NCBI GenBank assembly: GCA_964581415.1
Contig: CAZOOJ010000028.1
Location: 1 to 24,413 of the forward strand
Origin: CAYTGG01 sp964581415
GTDB lineage: Archaea; Nanobdellota; Nanobdellia; Pacearchaeales; GW2011-AR1
DNA length: 24,413 nucleotides
Direction: 5' to 3'
Positions 13,582 through 21,151 of the stretch are shown here, piece by piece. Below the pieces are notes generated by a model. The model saw only the letters and a list, made by a program, of their open reading frames with translations, made no database searches and had not been told where the DNA came from. Both the position numbers and the translations under genes were made by a program. Each line of letters begins with the position of its first letter. Within the stretch, counting starts at the first letter, position 1.

Positions 13582-13605
13582 CTTATTTAAATTCTACTTT
13601 TAAAC
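13582..13605 (-). promoter_or_regulatory. TATA-like boxes for the restriction-modification gene
   Basis: Two candidates on the minus strand are GTTTAAAAG (near 13598-13606) and ATTTAAATAAG (13582-13592). The latter is 20-30 bases from the ATG. Both lie between the right repeat arm and the gene, so the module carries its own promoter. Confidence 0.4.
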
Positions 13606-13611
13606 CCTGCC

Positions 13612-13637
13612 ACCAACCGATAAGTTAACAGAGAACT
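13612..13637 (-). repeat. Right arm of 26-bp perfect inverted repeat
   Basis: Exact reverse complement of 10428-10453. Read on the minus strand it points inward towards the restriction-modification gene 50 bases away, just as the left arm points inward on the plus strand. No target-site duplication is visible outside the arms. Confidence 0.85.
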
Positions 13638-13757
13638 AGTTAAGGCTTTGGAAAAACTCTATTTTTCTTCACAAATAGCTTTAATTAATCTATAAAAGAA
13701 GTATTAATAACTCAGAAATAAAATAAGTGGATTCTTTTGAAGGAATTAGCTAAAGTC
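13638..13757. other. Spacer right of the inverted-repeat module
   Basis: 120 AT-rich bases. No convincing ORF, RNA structure or promoter was seen on either strand; probably the 3' flank of the next gene. Confidence 0.4.
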
Positions 13758-14015
13758 CTATTTAAAAAATCTTTTCCACCAAGATTTTTTTATTTTTATA
13801 GCCTGATTATTCTCGTTGATAATCTCATATTTTATTTTTGGTTTTTCTTTAAATTTAGGAGCTTTTTTTGCAAGTTCTTTATTAACTTTTTCAATAGCAG
13901 AATTTATCAAAATTCTGGAATATCCCTGATTTATTAGAGCTAATTTCAGTGAATCAAAAGTATATCCTTTTTTTAGGTTTCTTCTGAAATATTCAACTAC
14001 TCTATCTTTATCCAT
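13758..14015 (-). CDS. Conserved small protein, DPANN-type (85 aa)
   Basis: It resembles, by memory, a short protein seen repeatedly in Pacearchaeota and Woesearchaeota. The N-terminal helical region 'DKDRVVEYFRRNLKKGYTF' and 'LALINQGYSRILINSAIEKVNKELAKK' look like a UBA-like or helix-turn-helix three-helix bundle. A Lys-rich linker with 'IKYEIINENNQAIKIKK' follows, and the protein ends in an aromatic-basic tail KSWWKRFFK that could dip into the membrane surface. No catalytic motif. The ATG at 14013-14015 has a TATA-like TTTTTTAAATTC (about 14036-14047) at leaderless distance. The function is unknown. Confidence 0.82.
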   Translation of the reverse strand: MDKDRVVEYFRRNLKKGYTFDSLKLALINQGYSRILINSAIEKVNKELAKKAPKFKEKPKIKYEIINENNQAIKIKKSWWKRFFK

Positions 14016-14049
14016 AATTCAATTAAAAAAATTGAATTTAAAAAATTAG

Positions 14050-14319
14050 TTATTCTATTTTGATTATTTCCTCTTTTGCTTTTTGAAAGAATAGAAAGTT
14101 AATTAGAATTAATTTAAATGTAATTCTAAATTGATATTAGGTATTTGCTGAAATTAATATAAAATCTCTCAATATTTCTTTAATTTTATTCGGAATTATA
14201 ATTCCTCCTTAAAAAATATAATAAACTCTTTCATCAGCTGTTTTTGTAATTTCTTTATGCTTCTACACTTCACTAATAACTGAATTAAGTTTATTGCTAT
14301 TTTTAACAGGTATAAATTT
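14050..14319 (-). pseudogene. Decayed ORF with in-frame stops
   Basis: The gene-free gap between the 85-aa gene and AMP phosphorylase holds one reading frame interrupted only by stops near 14265, 14211 and 14137. The pieces look protein-like: 'FIPVKNSNKLNSVISEV', 'KHKEITKTADERVYYIF', 'GGIIIPNKIKEILRDFILIS' and a final 'FFQKAKEEIIKIE'. Conserved hydrophobic/charged phase across the stops suggests a gene that lost function by point mutation. The family is not recognised. Chance cannot be excluded for the last piece, which is less protein-like. Confidence 0.4.
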
Positions 14320-14355
14320 TTAACTCTTTCTTCTTTAAATAATATTATATTTCTC

Positions 14356-15831
14356 TTATTTTATTTTTATTATCTTATTTTTTCTATAAAATTTTTCTGC
14401 TTCTTTTAATCTGATTTTTGATTCTGAATAAATTGTTATAAGCTTCTCATTTCTTTTTATTTTATCCTTCATTAGAGAATGAAGATAAACTCCAGCATTT
14501 TTATCAGTAGGACAGCCAGCAATTATTGCCAAAGAATTTATCTTTTTGTTATCAATTTCAGAAATTTTTCCTGTCTTATTAGAATAAATATCTTTCTTAA
14601 ATTTACCTAATTTAATATTCTTGAAATTTGTATTTCCTTTCTGAGCTTTAACTATTTCTTTGAATTTCTTAAATGCTTTTCCAGAAAATAATAAATCTTC
14701 TGCTAATTTTTTTCCTTTATTTTTTTCAGCTTTTCCTGTAAGTTCTAAAAGCTCTCCTGCTAAAACCAAAGACCTTTCTTCTAATAAAGAAGGGCCTTTT
14801 TTATTTGGATCTAAAATATTAACCACATCAATCATTTCTAAAGAAGGGCCTATTCCGTTTCCCAAAGGACCTTTACTTTTTGTAAGAACACACTTTATTT
14901 TTTTATTAAAATATTTTCCCAATTTATAGAATTTTTTCTTTAGTCTAATAGCCTTTTTTCTATTAACTTTTGCAGACTTTCCATAAGGAATGTGTATTAT
15001 TATATAATTGCTTCCAGCAGCAAGTTTTTTTGACATTATTGAAGCTAATAATTGCGCTTCAGGATCTAAGTGAAGCATTTTCTCTACATTTATAATTTTA
15101 CTATCTGCCGGAACCATTCCAAGACTTCCTCCCCACACAATACATCCATTAGTCTTATGAATTATTTTTTTTATCTCATTTATCTTAAAGTCAACTTTAG
15201 CGACTGTTTCCATAGCATCAGCAGTTCCACAAGGACTAGTAATAGCCCTAGAAGAATTTTTAGGCATAATTAAACCAGCAGAAGTGCATATAGCAACGAT
15301 AATTGGAGTTGTTCTTCCTGCAACACCTCCTATGGAATGTTTATCTGCTACTAATTTTTCTTTTAATTTTAAGATATTTCCTGTTTTAAGAATAGATTCA
15401 ATAAGATAAATTGTTTCTTTTATATTCATTCCATATTTATACATAGAAGAAACAAACAAAGCAACTTCTGCTTCAGAAAGCGAGTTGTTTACAATATCGT
15501 CTATGAGTTCTCTTATTTCTCTTTTAGATAAAATTTTATTATTTAATTTCTTTTTTATAAAATTAAGACTTTCAGGTGGTTCAGCAAGATTCACATCAAC
15601 TTTTTGCCCTTGTTTTAAATTTAATATTTTTTTTATCTCAGAAGATACAGCTATTTCATTTTTTTTGATTAGTTTTCCTATTATATCTACAATAGTAATT
15701 ATCTCTTTTGAAGAAGTTTCTATTGAAATTCTATCTTTAATTCTTACTCCAATTTCTTTAGCAGTGTCCTCACTGAGCATAGCGACAGGTGAACCTGCAG
15801 CCCAATTTAAAAATTTAATCTTTAGTTCCAT
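14356..15831 (-). CDS. deoA: AMP phosphorylase (thymidine phosphorylase family)
   Basis: Converts AMP and phosphate to adenine and ribose 1,5-bisphosphate, the first step of the archaeal route through R15P isomerase and type III RuBisCO. 491 residues, close to archaeal AMP phosphorylases (about 500) and longer than bacterial thymidine phosphorylases. The N-terminal 80-residue extra domain (MELKIKFLNWAAGSPVAML) marks the archaeal class. The phosphate/substrate loop DKHSIGGVAG is at 163-172, followed by 'SPCGTADAMETVAKVDF' and 'VVWGG/LGMVPADSKII'-type sequence. TAATG stop-start overlap with the upstream permease implies cotranscription and translational coupling. The partner enzymes are not in the window. 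Confidence 0.94.
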   Translation of the reverse strand: MELKIKFLNWAAGSPVAMLSEDTAKEIGVRIKDRISIETSSKEIITIVDIIGKLIKKNEIAVSSEIKKILNLKQGQKVDVNLAEPPESLNFIKKKLNNKILSKREIRELIDDIVNNSLSEAEVALFVSSMYKYGMNIKETIYLIESILKTGNILKLKEKLVADKHSIGGVAGRTTPIIVAICTSAGLIMPKNSSRAITSPCGTADAMETVAKVDFKINEIKKIIHKTNGCIVWGGSLGMVPADSKIINVEKMLHLDPEAQLLASIMSKKLAAGSNYIIIHIPYGKSAKVNRKKAIRLKKKFYKLGKYFNKKIKCVLTKSKGPLGNGIGPSLEMIDVVNILDPNKKGPSLLEERSLVLAGELLELTGKAEKNKGKKLAEDLLFSGKAFKKFKEIVKAQKGNTNFKNIKLGKFKKDIYSNKTGKISEIDNKKINSLAIIAGCPTDKNAGVYLHSLMKDKIKRNEKLITIYSESKIRLKEAEKFYRKNKIIKIK

Positions 15832-16853
15832 TACTCAATTTTTATCAGCAAACCAGATGTTTTTTTATTTCTGTATAATTCAATAAAGATAAGAAGATAT
15901 GATAAAATTAAAGGACCGAGAATCAATCCTAAAATTCCAAACAGAAACAAACCTCCAATCATACCTATAATGATTATTGAAGAGTTTATTTTGGTTCTTT
16001 TAGAGACTATTATAGGTCTTAAAAAATTATCTATTGAAGAAGATATAATTCCAAAAATTATAATTCCAAAAGCAGAAAAGATACTTCCTGCAACTAAAAG
16101 ATAAATCACAACAGGAATCCATATCAGTGCTGTTCCAACTATTGGAAATATTCCTGCTAAAATAGCTAATAATGTCAAAAAGATTGGATTTGGAACCTTG
16201 AAGATAAACAAACCTAAACCAATAATGATACCTTGAATTATTCCTATAATAAATTGTCCATAAATCATTGAATAAGTTATGTCTCTAGAAGACTTAAATA
16301 ATTTTTTTTCTATATCTTTTGAAAAAGGTAATAAACTTCTTATATAATCCATGATTTTATTTTTATCTCTTAGAACAAAAAAGAAAGTAAAAAAAGTAAC
16401 AAAAGATTTAAGAAAGTAATCCATAATATTGTTAATTGTTAAAATATCTGCGAGATAATTCACAACTTTCTTCATAGAAGATTGTAAGACAGAATCTAAT
16501 ATCTCAAGGAAACTTTCTGAAGAAATCTTTGGAAATATTTCTTTAAAAACACTCAGCAAATCTACTTGCTGAAAAGAAAAATAGAATTTAAAAAATTGAT
16601 TTATTAATATAGGAGTTAAGAATAATAAAGGAGCCACTATAACAATTAGCAAAAATACACAAACAATAATTGCTGAAAGATTTTCTGATTTTATTCTGTT
16701 ATTAATCCAATCATAAACTGGTTTAAAGATAAATGCTAAAATCACTCCGAAGATTATTGATAGTAAAATTGGTTTTAGTATTAAGAAAGATAGAACTAGC
16801 AGAGTAAATAAAATAAGAGATGTCATAATCTTCTTGAAATAACTTTCTTCCAT
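15831..16853 (-). CDS. AI-2E family (PerM/UPF0118) membrane transporter
   Basis: A 340-residue polytopic membrane protein of the AI-2 exporter/PerM family. Hydrophobic segments are at about 10-28, 30-48, 60-82, 150-165, 195-217, 222-243, 245-278 and 295-330. The family pattern shows in 'GVILAFIFKPVYDWI' near the N-terminus, 'FPIVGTALIWIPVVIYLL' and 'IIGMIGGLFLFGILGLILGPLILSYLL' near the C-terminus. Some family members act as exporters or Na+/H+ antiporters; the substrate here is unknown. First gene of a two-gene operon with AMP phosphorylase; a TATA box lies 18-32 bases upstream. Confidence 0.9.
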   Translation of the reverse strand: MEESYFKKIMTSLILFTLLVLSFLILKPILLSIIFGVILAFIFKPVYDWINNRIKSENLSAIIVCVFLLIVIVAPLLFLTPILINQFFKFYFSFQQVDLLSVFKEIFPKISSESFLEILDSVLQSSMKKVVNYLADILTINNIMDYFLKSFVTFFTFFFVLRDKNKIMDYIRSLLPFSKDIEKKLFKSSRDITYSMIYGQFIIGIIQGIIIGLGLFIFKVPNPIFLTLLAILAGIFPIVGTALIWIPVVIYLLVAGSIFSAFGIIIFGIISSSIDNFLRPIIVSKRTKINSSIIIIGMIGGLFLFGILGLILGPLILSYLLIFIELYRNKKTSGLLIKIE

Positions 16854-16870
16854 ATGAATATATAATTCTT

Positions 16871-16885
16871 CAAATTTATAAAGTT
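16871..16885 (-). promoter_or_regulatory. TATA box for the permease-AMP phosphorylase operon
   Basis: Minus-strand AACTTTATAAATTTG, with the core about 22-30 bases from the ATG at 16851-16853. Confidence 0.55.
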
Positions 16886-16903
16886 TTGTTTGAATTAAGA
16901 AAA

Positions 16904-16914
16904 ATTTATAAGTG
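16904..16914 (+). promoter_or_regulatory. TATA box for the 234-aa gene
   Basis: ATTTATAAGTG, 20-30 bases before the ATG 16934. It is a separate box from the divergent permease promoter. Confidence 0.55.
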
Positions 16915-16933
16915 AAATTAATAGATAATTATT

Positions 16934-17638
16934 ATGAATTTTATAAAAAAGATATTTGATAAAGGAATTGATAGATTTGTTCATTTACAATTTCAGAAAT
17001 TTGGAAAAGGAGAGTTCAGAAACAGAGCTTTAATTAAAGCAAAAAAAACAAAAAATAATTTTAATATTTCAACAACATCAGAATTTACTAATGAATTAGT
17101 AAATGAAATATCTAAAAAAATTGAGAATAAAGTAAGAGTTACAGGAGCAATAATCTCTACAAATGATTTAACTGGAAAATTAGACTTTAAAGAAAAAAAG
17201 CAATTTCAGGGTGTAAAGAGATATCTAATAGATAAAGAAATGTCTAAAGAAGAAATTCATAAACTTTTAGAAGAATTTCCAGAAAGTTTTTTTGCGTTAA
17301 GTTTTGAAGTTGGAAATACTACATTAAAAATAAAACCAAAAGCTCCGAAATTAGGAAAACCAGGTAAAAAAGAAGAAGAAAAAGTCAAACCTGATTTTTG
17401 TAAAATTAAAACAGATGATGAAGAAATTGGAAAAAGTTTTGTTTTTGAAAAATCTGATTTTAAAGAAGCTGAAATAGACCATATTTTCATAATAGAGAAT
17501 TTAAAAATTCCTGAAGAATTAAAAAATAGTGATGATTTTTCTAAAATAAGAAAAGAATCAAAAAGAGTAGGAAAAATTATCAGAAATGCAGTTATTGACG
17601 GAGAAAAAATTGTTAAGGAATCTGAATTTGAAATCTGA
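16934..17638 (+). CDS. Conserved hypothetical, DPANN-type (234 aa)
   Basis: Not assigned to a functional family. The N-terminus 'FVHLQFQKFGKGEFRNRALIKAKKTKNNFNISTTSEFTNEL' and the next block 'VTGAIISTNDLTGKLDFKEKKQFQGVKRYLIDKEMSKEEI' resemble a protein I recall as conserved in Pacearchaeota-like genomes. The middle carries a short Lys/Pro-rich linker (about 135-155), and the C-terminal half is acidic/charged alpha/beta. No signal peptide or membrane segment. Monocistronic, between the divergent permease operon and the S10-type ribosomal operon. The 'STTSE' and 'FALSFEVGNTTLKIKPKAPK' segments could help a profile search. Confidence 0.8.
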   Translation: MNFIKKIFDKGIDRFVHLQFQKFGKGEFRNRALIKAKKTKNNFNISTTSEFTNELVNEISKKIENKVRVTGAIISTNDLTGKLDFKEKKQFQGVKRYLIDKEMSKEEIHKLLEEFPESFFALSFEVGNTTLKIKPKAPKLGKPGKKEEEKVKPDFCKIKTDDEEIGKSFVFEKSDFKEAEIDHIFIIENLKIPEELKNSDDFSKIRKESKRVGKIIRNAVIDGEKIVKESEFEI

Positions 17639-17708
17639 TTTATTTTCTCAAATTTTATATTTCTTATAGGAACTTTATTTGAAAGGATTTTCTAAATTTT
17701 CTATCATA

Positions 17709-17720
17709 AACTTTAAATAG
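17709..17720 (+). promoter_or_regulatory. TATA box of the L3 ribosomal operon
   Basis: AACTTTAAATAG lies about 60-70 bases before the L3 ATG, so the leader should be about 35-40 bases. That leader has a GC-rich patch (ATCCGGGGTT, 17741-17750) and an ATG at 17757 opening a 34-residue out-of-frame ORF that overlaps L3. Confidence 0.5.
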
Positions 17721-17779
17721 GGTTATTTTCTTTTTATTTCATCCGGGGTTAATAAAATGATAGTTTCCGCTAAATTGAA

Positions 17780-18724
17780 ATGCCTACAAGAAAATCACCA
17801 AGAAAAGGAAGTTTGCAGTTTTGGCCAAGAAAAAGAGCCAAAAAACTTTTACCTAGAGTAAATTGGAACATAATTAATTCTGAAAAAAATCTTAAAGGAT
17901 TTCTAGTATATAAAGTTGGAATGACTACAGCAATTATTAAAGATAATACTCCAAATTCTATGACAAAGGGAAAAGATATTGCATTGCCTGTAACAATTAT
18001 TGAATGTCCTAATATGAAGATCCTTTCAGTTAGATTTTACAAAAATAATAAAGTCTCAAATGAAATTTTAGGAAAAAATCTAGATAAAGAACTAAAAAAG
18101 ATAATAAAAATTCCAAAAAAAATAAAAGAGATAGATTCAATAAAAAAAGAGGATTATGATGATATTAGAATTATAGTTTATTCACAAACTAAGAATACAG
18201 GAATAAAAAAGAAACCTGATTTAATTGAAATAGGATTACAGGGAAATTTAGAAGAAAAAATAAACTTTATTAAAGATAATTTAAATAAAGAATTTTCTGT
18301 AACAGACTTTTTTGATAAAGGACAGTTAGTTGATGTTAGAGGATTAACAAAAGGAAAAGGCTTCCAAGGGCCTGTAAAAAGATTTGGAATAAAACTTAGA
18401 AGTCATAAAACAGAAAAAGGTGTCAGAAAAGTAGGAAGCATAGGACCCTGGCATCCTGCTAGAATTACTTTTAGAGTTCCTATGGCTGGACAATTAGGAA
18501 TGTTTACAAGAGTAGATTACAACAAAAAGATAATTGATATTGGAAAAGCAGAGAATAAAAAAGAATTAAAAAATTTAAAAAATTATGGAAATATAAAAAA
18601 AGATTATATTCTTCTTTCCGGAAGTATTCCTGGCTCTTCAAAAAGGCAATTATTAATCACAGCTCCTCTTAGAAAGAGTAAAAGAACTAAAAAGAAAAAT
18701 TATGAATTATTGGAGATAAAATGA
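17780..18724 (+). CDS. rpl3: Large subunit ribosomal protein uL3
   Basis: An early-assembling 50S protein with an extended loop reaching the peptidyl-transferase centre. 314 residues with the archaeal N-terminus MPTRKSPRKGSLQFWPRKRA, 'VDVRGLTKGKGFQGPVKRFG' and 'KVGSIGPWHPARITFRVPMAGQLGMFTRVDYNK', the diagnostic L3 core. First gene of the operon; overlaps L4 by ATGA. ATG 17780 is the only in-frame start after an upstream stop. Confidence 0.97.
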   Translation: MPTRKSPRKGSLQFWPRKRAKKLLPRVNWNIINSEKNLKGFLVYKVGMTTAIIKDNTPNSMTKGKDIALPVTIIECPNMKILSVRFYKNNKVSNEILGKNLDKELKKIIKIPKKIKEIDSIKKEDYDDIRIIVYSQTKNTGIKKKPDLIEIGLQGNLEEKINFIKDNLNKEFSVTDFFDKGQLVDVRGLTKGKGFQGPVKRFGIKLRSHKTEKGVRKVGSIGPWHPARITFRVPMAGQLGMFTRVDYNKKIIDIGKAENKKELKNLKNYGNIKKDYILLSGSIPGSSKRQLLITAPLRKSKRTKKKNYELLEIK

Positions 18725-19530
18725 AAAAAGCACAAATTTTATCAATTGAAGGAAAGAAAAAAGGAACAATTGAATTGCCTAAATGCTTTTCTTTTTCTAT
18801 TCGAAAAGATATTGTTTCAAAAATTTTAGAAGCTAAAAAGAAAAAACAGCCTTATGCTCCTTCATTAATAGCAGGAAAACAAGCTTCTGCAAGTGGTAAA
18901 TGGGTTCATAGAAGGCATGTTTGGAAAAGCCAGTATGGAAGAGCGTGGTCAAGAATTCCTAGAAAGATTATGTTAAGAAGAGGTTCTCAATTTAATCCAG
19001 AAGGAGCAACAATTCCTGGCACTAAAGGAGGTAGAAGAGCTCATCCTCCTAAAATAGAATCTATGATTAATACAAAAAAGATAAATAAAAAAGAGATGGA
19101 AATGGCATTTAATTCTGCATTAAGCGCAACAGCAGATAAGAATAAAATTCTAGAGAGATATGAAAGACTAAAAAAGGAAAATATTGACAAAGAATTTCCT
19201 CTAATTGTAGAAGCAAAATTAGTTTCATTGAAAACAAAAAATTTAATTTCAGCTTTAAAAAAAATTTTAGGAGAGAAATTATTTGATATTGCTATTAAAA
19301 AAAAGAAAATAAGAAGTGGAAAAGGAAAAATAAGAGGAAGAAAATACAAAAAGAATTATGGAATGCTTCTCGTTTTAGGAGATAATGAAAAATTAAAAGT
19401 AAATGCTTTTGATATTGCTAATGTAAAAAGTCTTAATATTAATAATCTATCTGAAGGAGGATTAGGAAGATTAACTATCTATACTGAACAAGCAATTAAA
19501 GATTTAGAAAAAAAGAAATTAAAAAAATGA
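18721..19530 (+). CDS. rpl4: Large subunit ribosomal protein uL4
   Basis: An exit-tunnel protein. 269 residues, with the archaeal tunnel loop 'QASASGKWVHRRHVWKSQYGRAWSRIPRKIMLRRG' (basic, reaching the tunnel) and 'IPGTKGGRRAHPPKIE' typical of the archaeal/eukaryotic branch. The Lys-rich region 'KKKKIRSGKGKIRGRKYKKNYGMLLVLGDNE' is also diagnostic. Translationally coupled to L3 and L23 by ATGA overlaps. Confidence 0.97.
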   Translation: MKKAQILSIEGKKKGTIELPKCFSFSIRKDIVSKILEAKKKKQPYAPSLIAGKQASASGKWVHRRHVWKSQYGRAWSRIPRKIMLRRGSQFNPEGATIPGTKGGRRAHPPKIESMINTKKINKKEMEMAFNSALSATADKNKILERYERLKKENIDKEFPLIVEAKLVSLKTKNLISALKKILGEKLFDIAIKKKKIRSGKGKIRGRKYKKNYGMLLVLGDNEKLKVNAFDIANVKSLNINNLSEGGLGRLTIYTEQAIKDLEKKKLKK

Positions 19531-19763
19531 AACCAATTACCACTGAAAAAGCGATTATGAAAATTGAAAGAGAGAATCTTCTAACATTTTTAGTTGATAA
19601 AAGAAAGACAAAATCTGAAATTAGAAAAGAAATTGAAGAAATTTTTAATGTGAAAGTAAAAAAGATTAGAGTTCAAATTAGAAATAATAATAAATATGCT
19701 TATGTTCAATTAAAAAAAGAATTTCCTGCTATTGATATAGCAACTAAGTTAGGATTAATGTAA
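19527..19763 (+). CDS. rpl23: Large subunit ribosomal protein uL23
   Basis: A tunnel-exit protein that forms the docking site for SRP and chaperones. 78 residues. 'PITTEKAIMKIERENLLTFLVD' and 'KSEIRKEIEEIFNVKVKKIRV' are typical; 'KYAYVQLKKEF' and 'DIATKLGLM' close the protein as in archaeal L23. Starts by ATGA overlap with L4; L2 starts one base after its stop. Confidence 0.96.
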   Translation: MKPITTEKAIMKIERENLLTFLVDKRKTKSEIRKEIEEIFNVKVKKIRVQIRNNNKYAYVQLKKEFPAIDIATKLGLM

Positions 19764-19764
19764 A

Positions 19765-20463
19765 ATGGGAAAGAGAATAATTCAACAGAGAAGAGGAAGA
19801 GGAACTTCAACATATAGAGTAAGAAAAAAATCTTTTAAATATAAATTGAGTTATCCCAGAATACTTGAAGGAGAAGGAACTGTCTTAAAATTAATTAATT
19901 CTGGAGGACATAGCGCTCCTTTAGCAAAAATGAAATGTAAAGAAGAAATTTTTTATATTCCTGCGTTTAGAGGAATGTTTGAAGGACAAAAAATAGAATT
20001 TAGTAACAAGGAAATTAAAGAAGGAAATATTTTAGAATTAAAAGATATTCCTCTAAAAATTCCAATTTATTGTATTGAATCAAAACCAAAAGATGGAGGA
20101 AAATTCATAAAGAGCTCTGGAACTAGTGCTTTTATAAATAGAAAAACAGATAAAAATATTTTTATTTTAATGCCTTCTAAAAAAGAAAAGAAATTAAATA
20201 AAAATTGTAGAGCTATAATAGGCAGAATAGCTGGAAGTGGAAGAATAAGTAAACCAATTGTAAAAGCAGGTAAAAGATATTATATTAAAAAAACAAAAAG
20301 TAAATTATGGCCAAGAACTTCAGCAGTAAAAATGAATGCATTGGACCATCCTTTTGGTTCTGGTAGAGGAAAAAATGTGAAGAGTAAAATCGCTAAAAGA
20401 AATGCTCCTGCTGGAAAAAAAGTAGGACTAATAAGGCCAAGAAGAACAGGTAAGAAAAAATAA
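19765..20463 (+). CDS. rpl2: Large subunit ribosomal protein uL2
   Basis: An RNA-binding protein near the peptidyl-transferase centre and the intersubunit bridge. 232 residues, with archaeal N-terminus 'MGKRIIQQRRGRGTSTYRV' and the conserved C-terminal loop 'SAVKMNALDHPFGSGRGKN'. Most archaea have HPFGGGG here, so the GGG run is changed to GSGRG while the catalytic-region histidine is retained. One base separates it from the next ORF. Confidence 0.96.
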   Translation: MGKRIIQQRRGRGTSTYRVRKKSFKYKLSYPRILEGEGTVLKLINSGGHSAPLAKMKCKEEIFYIPAFRGMFEGQKIEFSNKEIKEGNILELKDIPLKIPIYCIESKPKDGGKFIKSSGTSAFINRKTDKNIFILMPSKKEKKLNKNCRAIIGRIAGSGRISKPIVKAGKRYYIKKTKSKLWPRTSAVKMNALDHPFGSGRGKNVKSKIAKRNAPAGKKVGLIRPRRTGKKK

Positions 20464-20464
20464 A

Positions 20465-20749
20465 ATGGAAATAATAGAATTTACACCAAAAGTAAAGAGA
20501 TTAGAAAAAATAAGCGGAAAATCAGATGCAGAAGAATCTCTTCAAGTGAACATGTATTGTATAATAGATAATATTAGAACATTAGTGAAAACTCCTTCTA
20601 AGAAAAGGAGAGTAAATTTGGATGAATATCTCAATCATTATAGAGGAGTAAGAATAAAGATGCTGGAAAGAGGACTTGATACTTCAAAATATGATTCACA
20701 AGTATCAGCATTAACTCAAAATCAAAAAATGATAAAAATTGAAATTTAA
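20465..20749 (+). CDS. Unrecognised 94-aa protein between L2 and S19
   Basis: Not recognised. The ORF begins one base after the L2 stop and ends two bases before the S19 ATG, so it is transcribed with the ribosomal operon. 94 residues with 'FTPKVKRLEKISGKSDAEESLQVN', 'YCIIDNIRTLVKTPSKKRRVNLDEYLNHYRGVRIKML' and the C-terminal 'DTSKYDSQVSALTQNQKMIKIEI'. A mixed alpha/beta soluble protein, basic, one Cys, no membrane segment. S19 normally follows L2 directly in archaea. The dense packing and ordinary codon use argue against a chance ORF. Confidence 0.85.
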   Translation: MEIIEFTPKVKRLEKISGKSDAEESLQVNMYCIIDNIRTLVKTPSKKRRVNLDEYLNHYRGVRIKMLERGLDTSKYDSQVSALTQNQKMIKIEI

Positions 20750-20751
20750 AA

Positions 20752-21150
20752 ATGGAAGAAATACAAAAAAAACAATTTACATATAGAGGAAAGACAGTCG
20801 AAGAATTAAAAAAATTAGATGTTAGAGAATTTGCTAAATTTTTAAGAGCAAAAGAAAGAAGAGCTGTTCTTAGAAATTTCCGAAAAATTGAGGATTTTGT
20901 TAAAAAAGCAAGATTAAAATTAAAAGAAAATAAAGCTATAAGGACACATCAAAGAGATTTAATTATTGTTCCTGAAATGATAGATATGAAAATTTATATT
21001 TATAATGGAAATAAATTTGTTTCTGTAGAAATTAAAAATGAGATGTTAGGACACAAATTCGGAGAGTTTGCTCCTACAAGAAATAGAGTAAAACACAGTA
21101 AAGCTGGAGTAGGAGCTACAAAAGGAACAAAACACAAAGCTAAGAAATAA
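20752..21150 (+). CDS. rps19: Small subunit ribosomal protein uS19
   Basis: A head protein of the 30S subunit near the A site. 132 residues, archaeal length. 'KQFTYRGKTVEELKKLDVREFAKFLRAKERR' is the archaeal/eukaryotic N-terminal extension, 'IRTHQRDLIIVPEMIDMKIYIYNGNKFVSVEI' the core, and 'MLGHKFGEFAPTRNRVKHSKAGVGATKGTK' the conserved RNA-binding end. Directly followed by L22. Confidence 0.96.
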   Translation: MEEIQKKQFTYRGKTVEELKKLDVREFAKFLRAKERRAVLRNFRKIEDFVKKARLKLKENKAIRTHQRDLIIVPEMIDMKIYIYNGNKFVSVEIKNEMLGHKFGEFAPTRNRVKHSKAGVGATKGTKHKAKK

Positions 21151-21151
21151 A

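Noticed and set aside
10421..13645. Target-site duplication flanking the inverted repeat
   Set aside because: The bases just outside the two arms (CTATTTA and AGTTAAGG) do not match as a direct repeat.
16885..16904. Single shared TATA for the permease and 234-aa genes
   Set aside because: Unlike the FKBP/aIF5A gap, two separate TATA-like boxes at correct distances are visible here.
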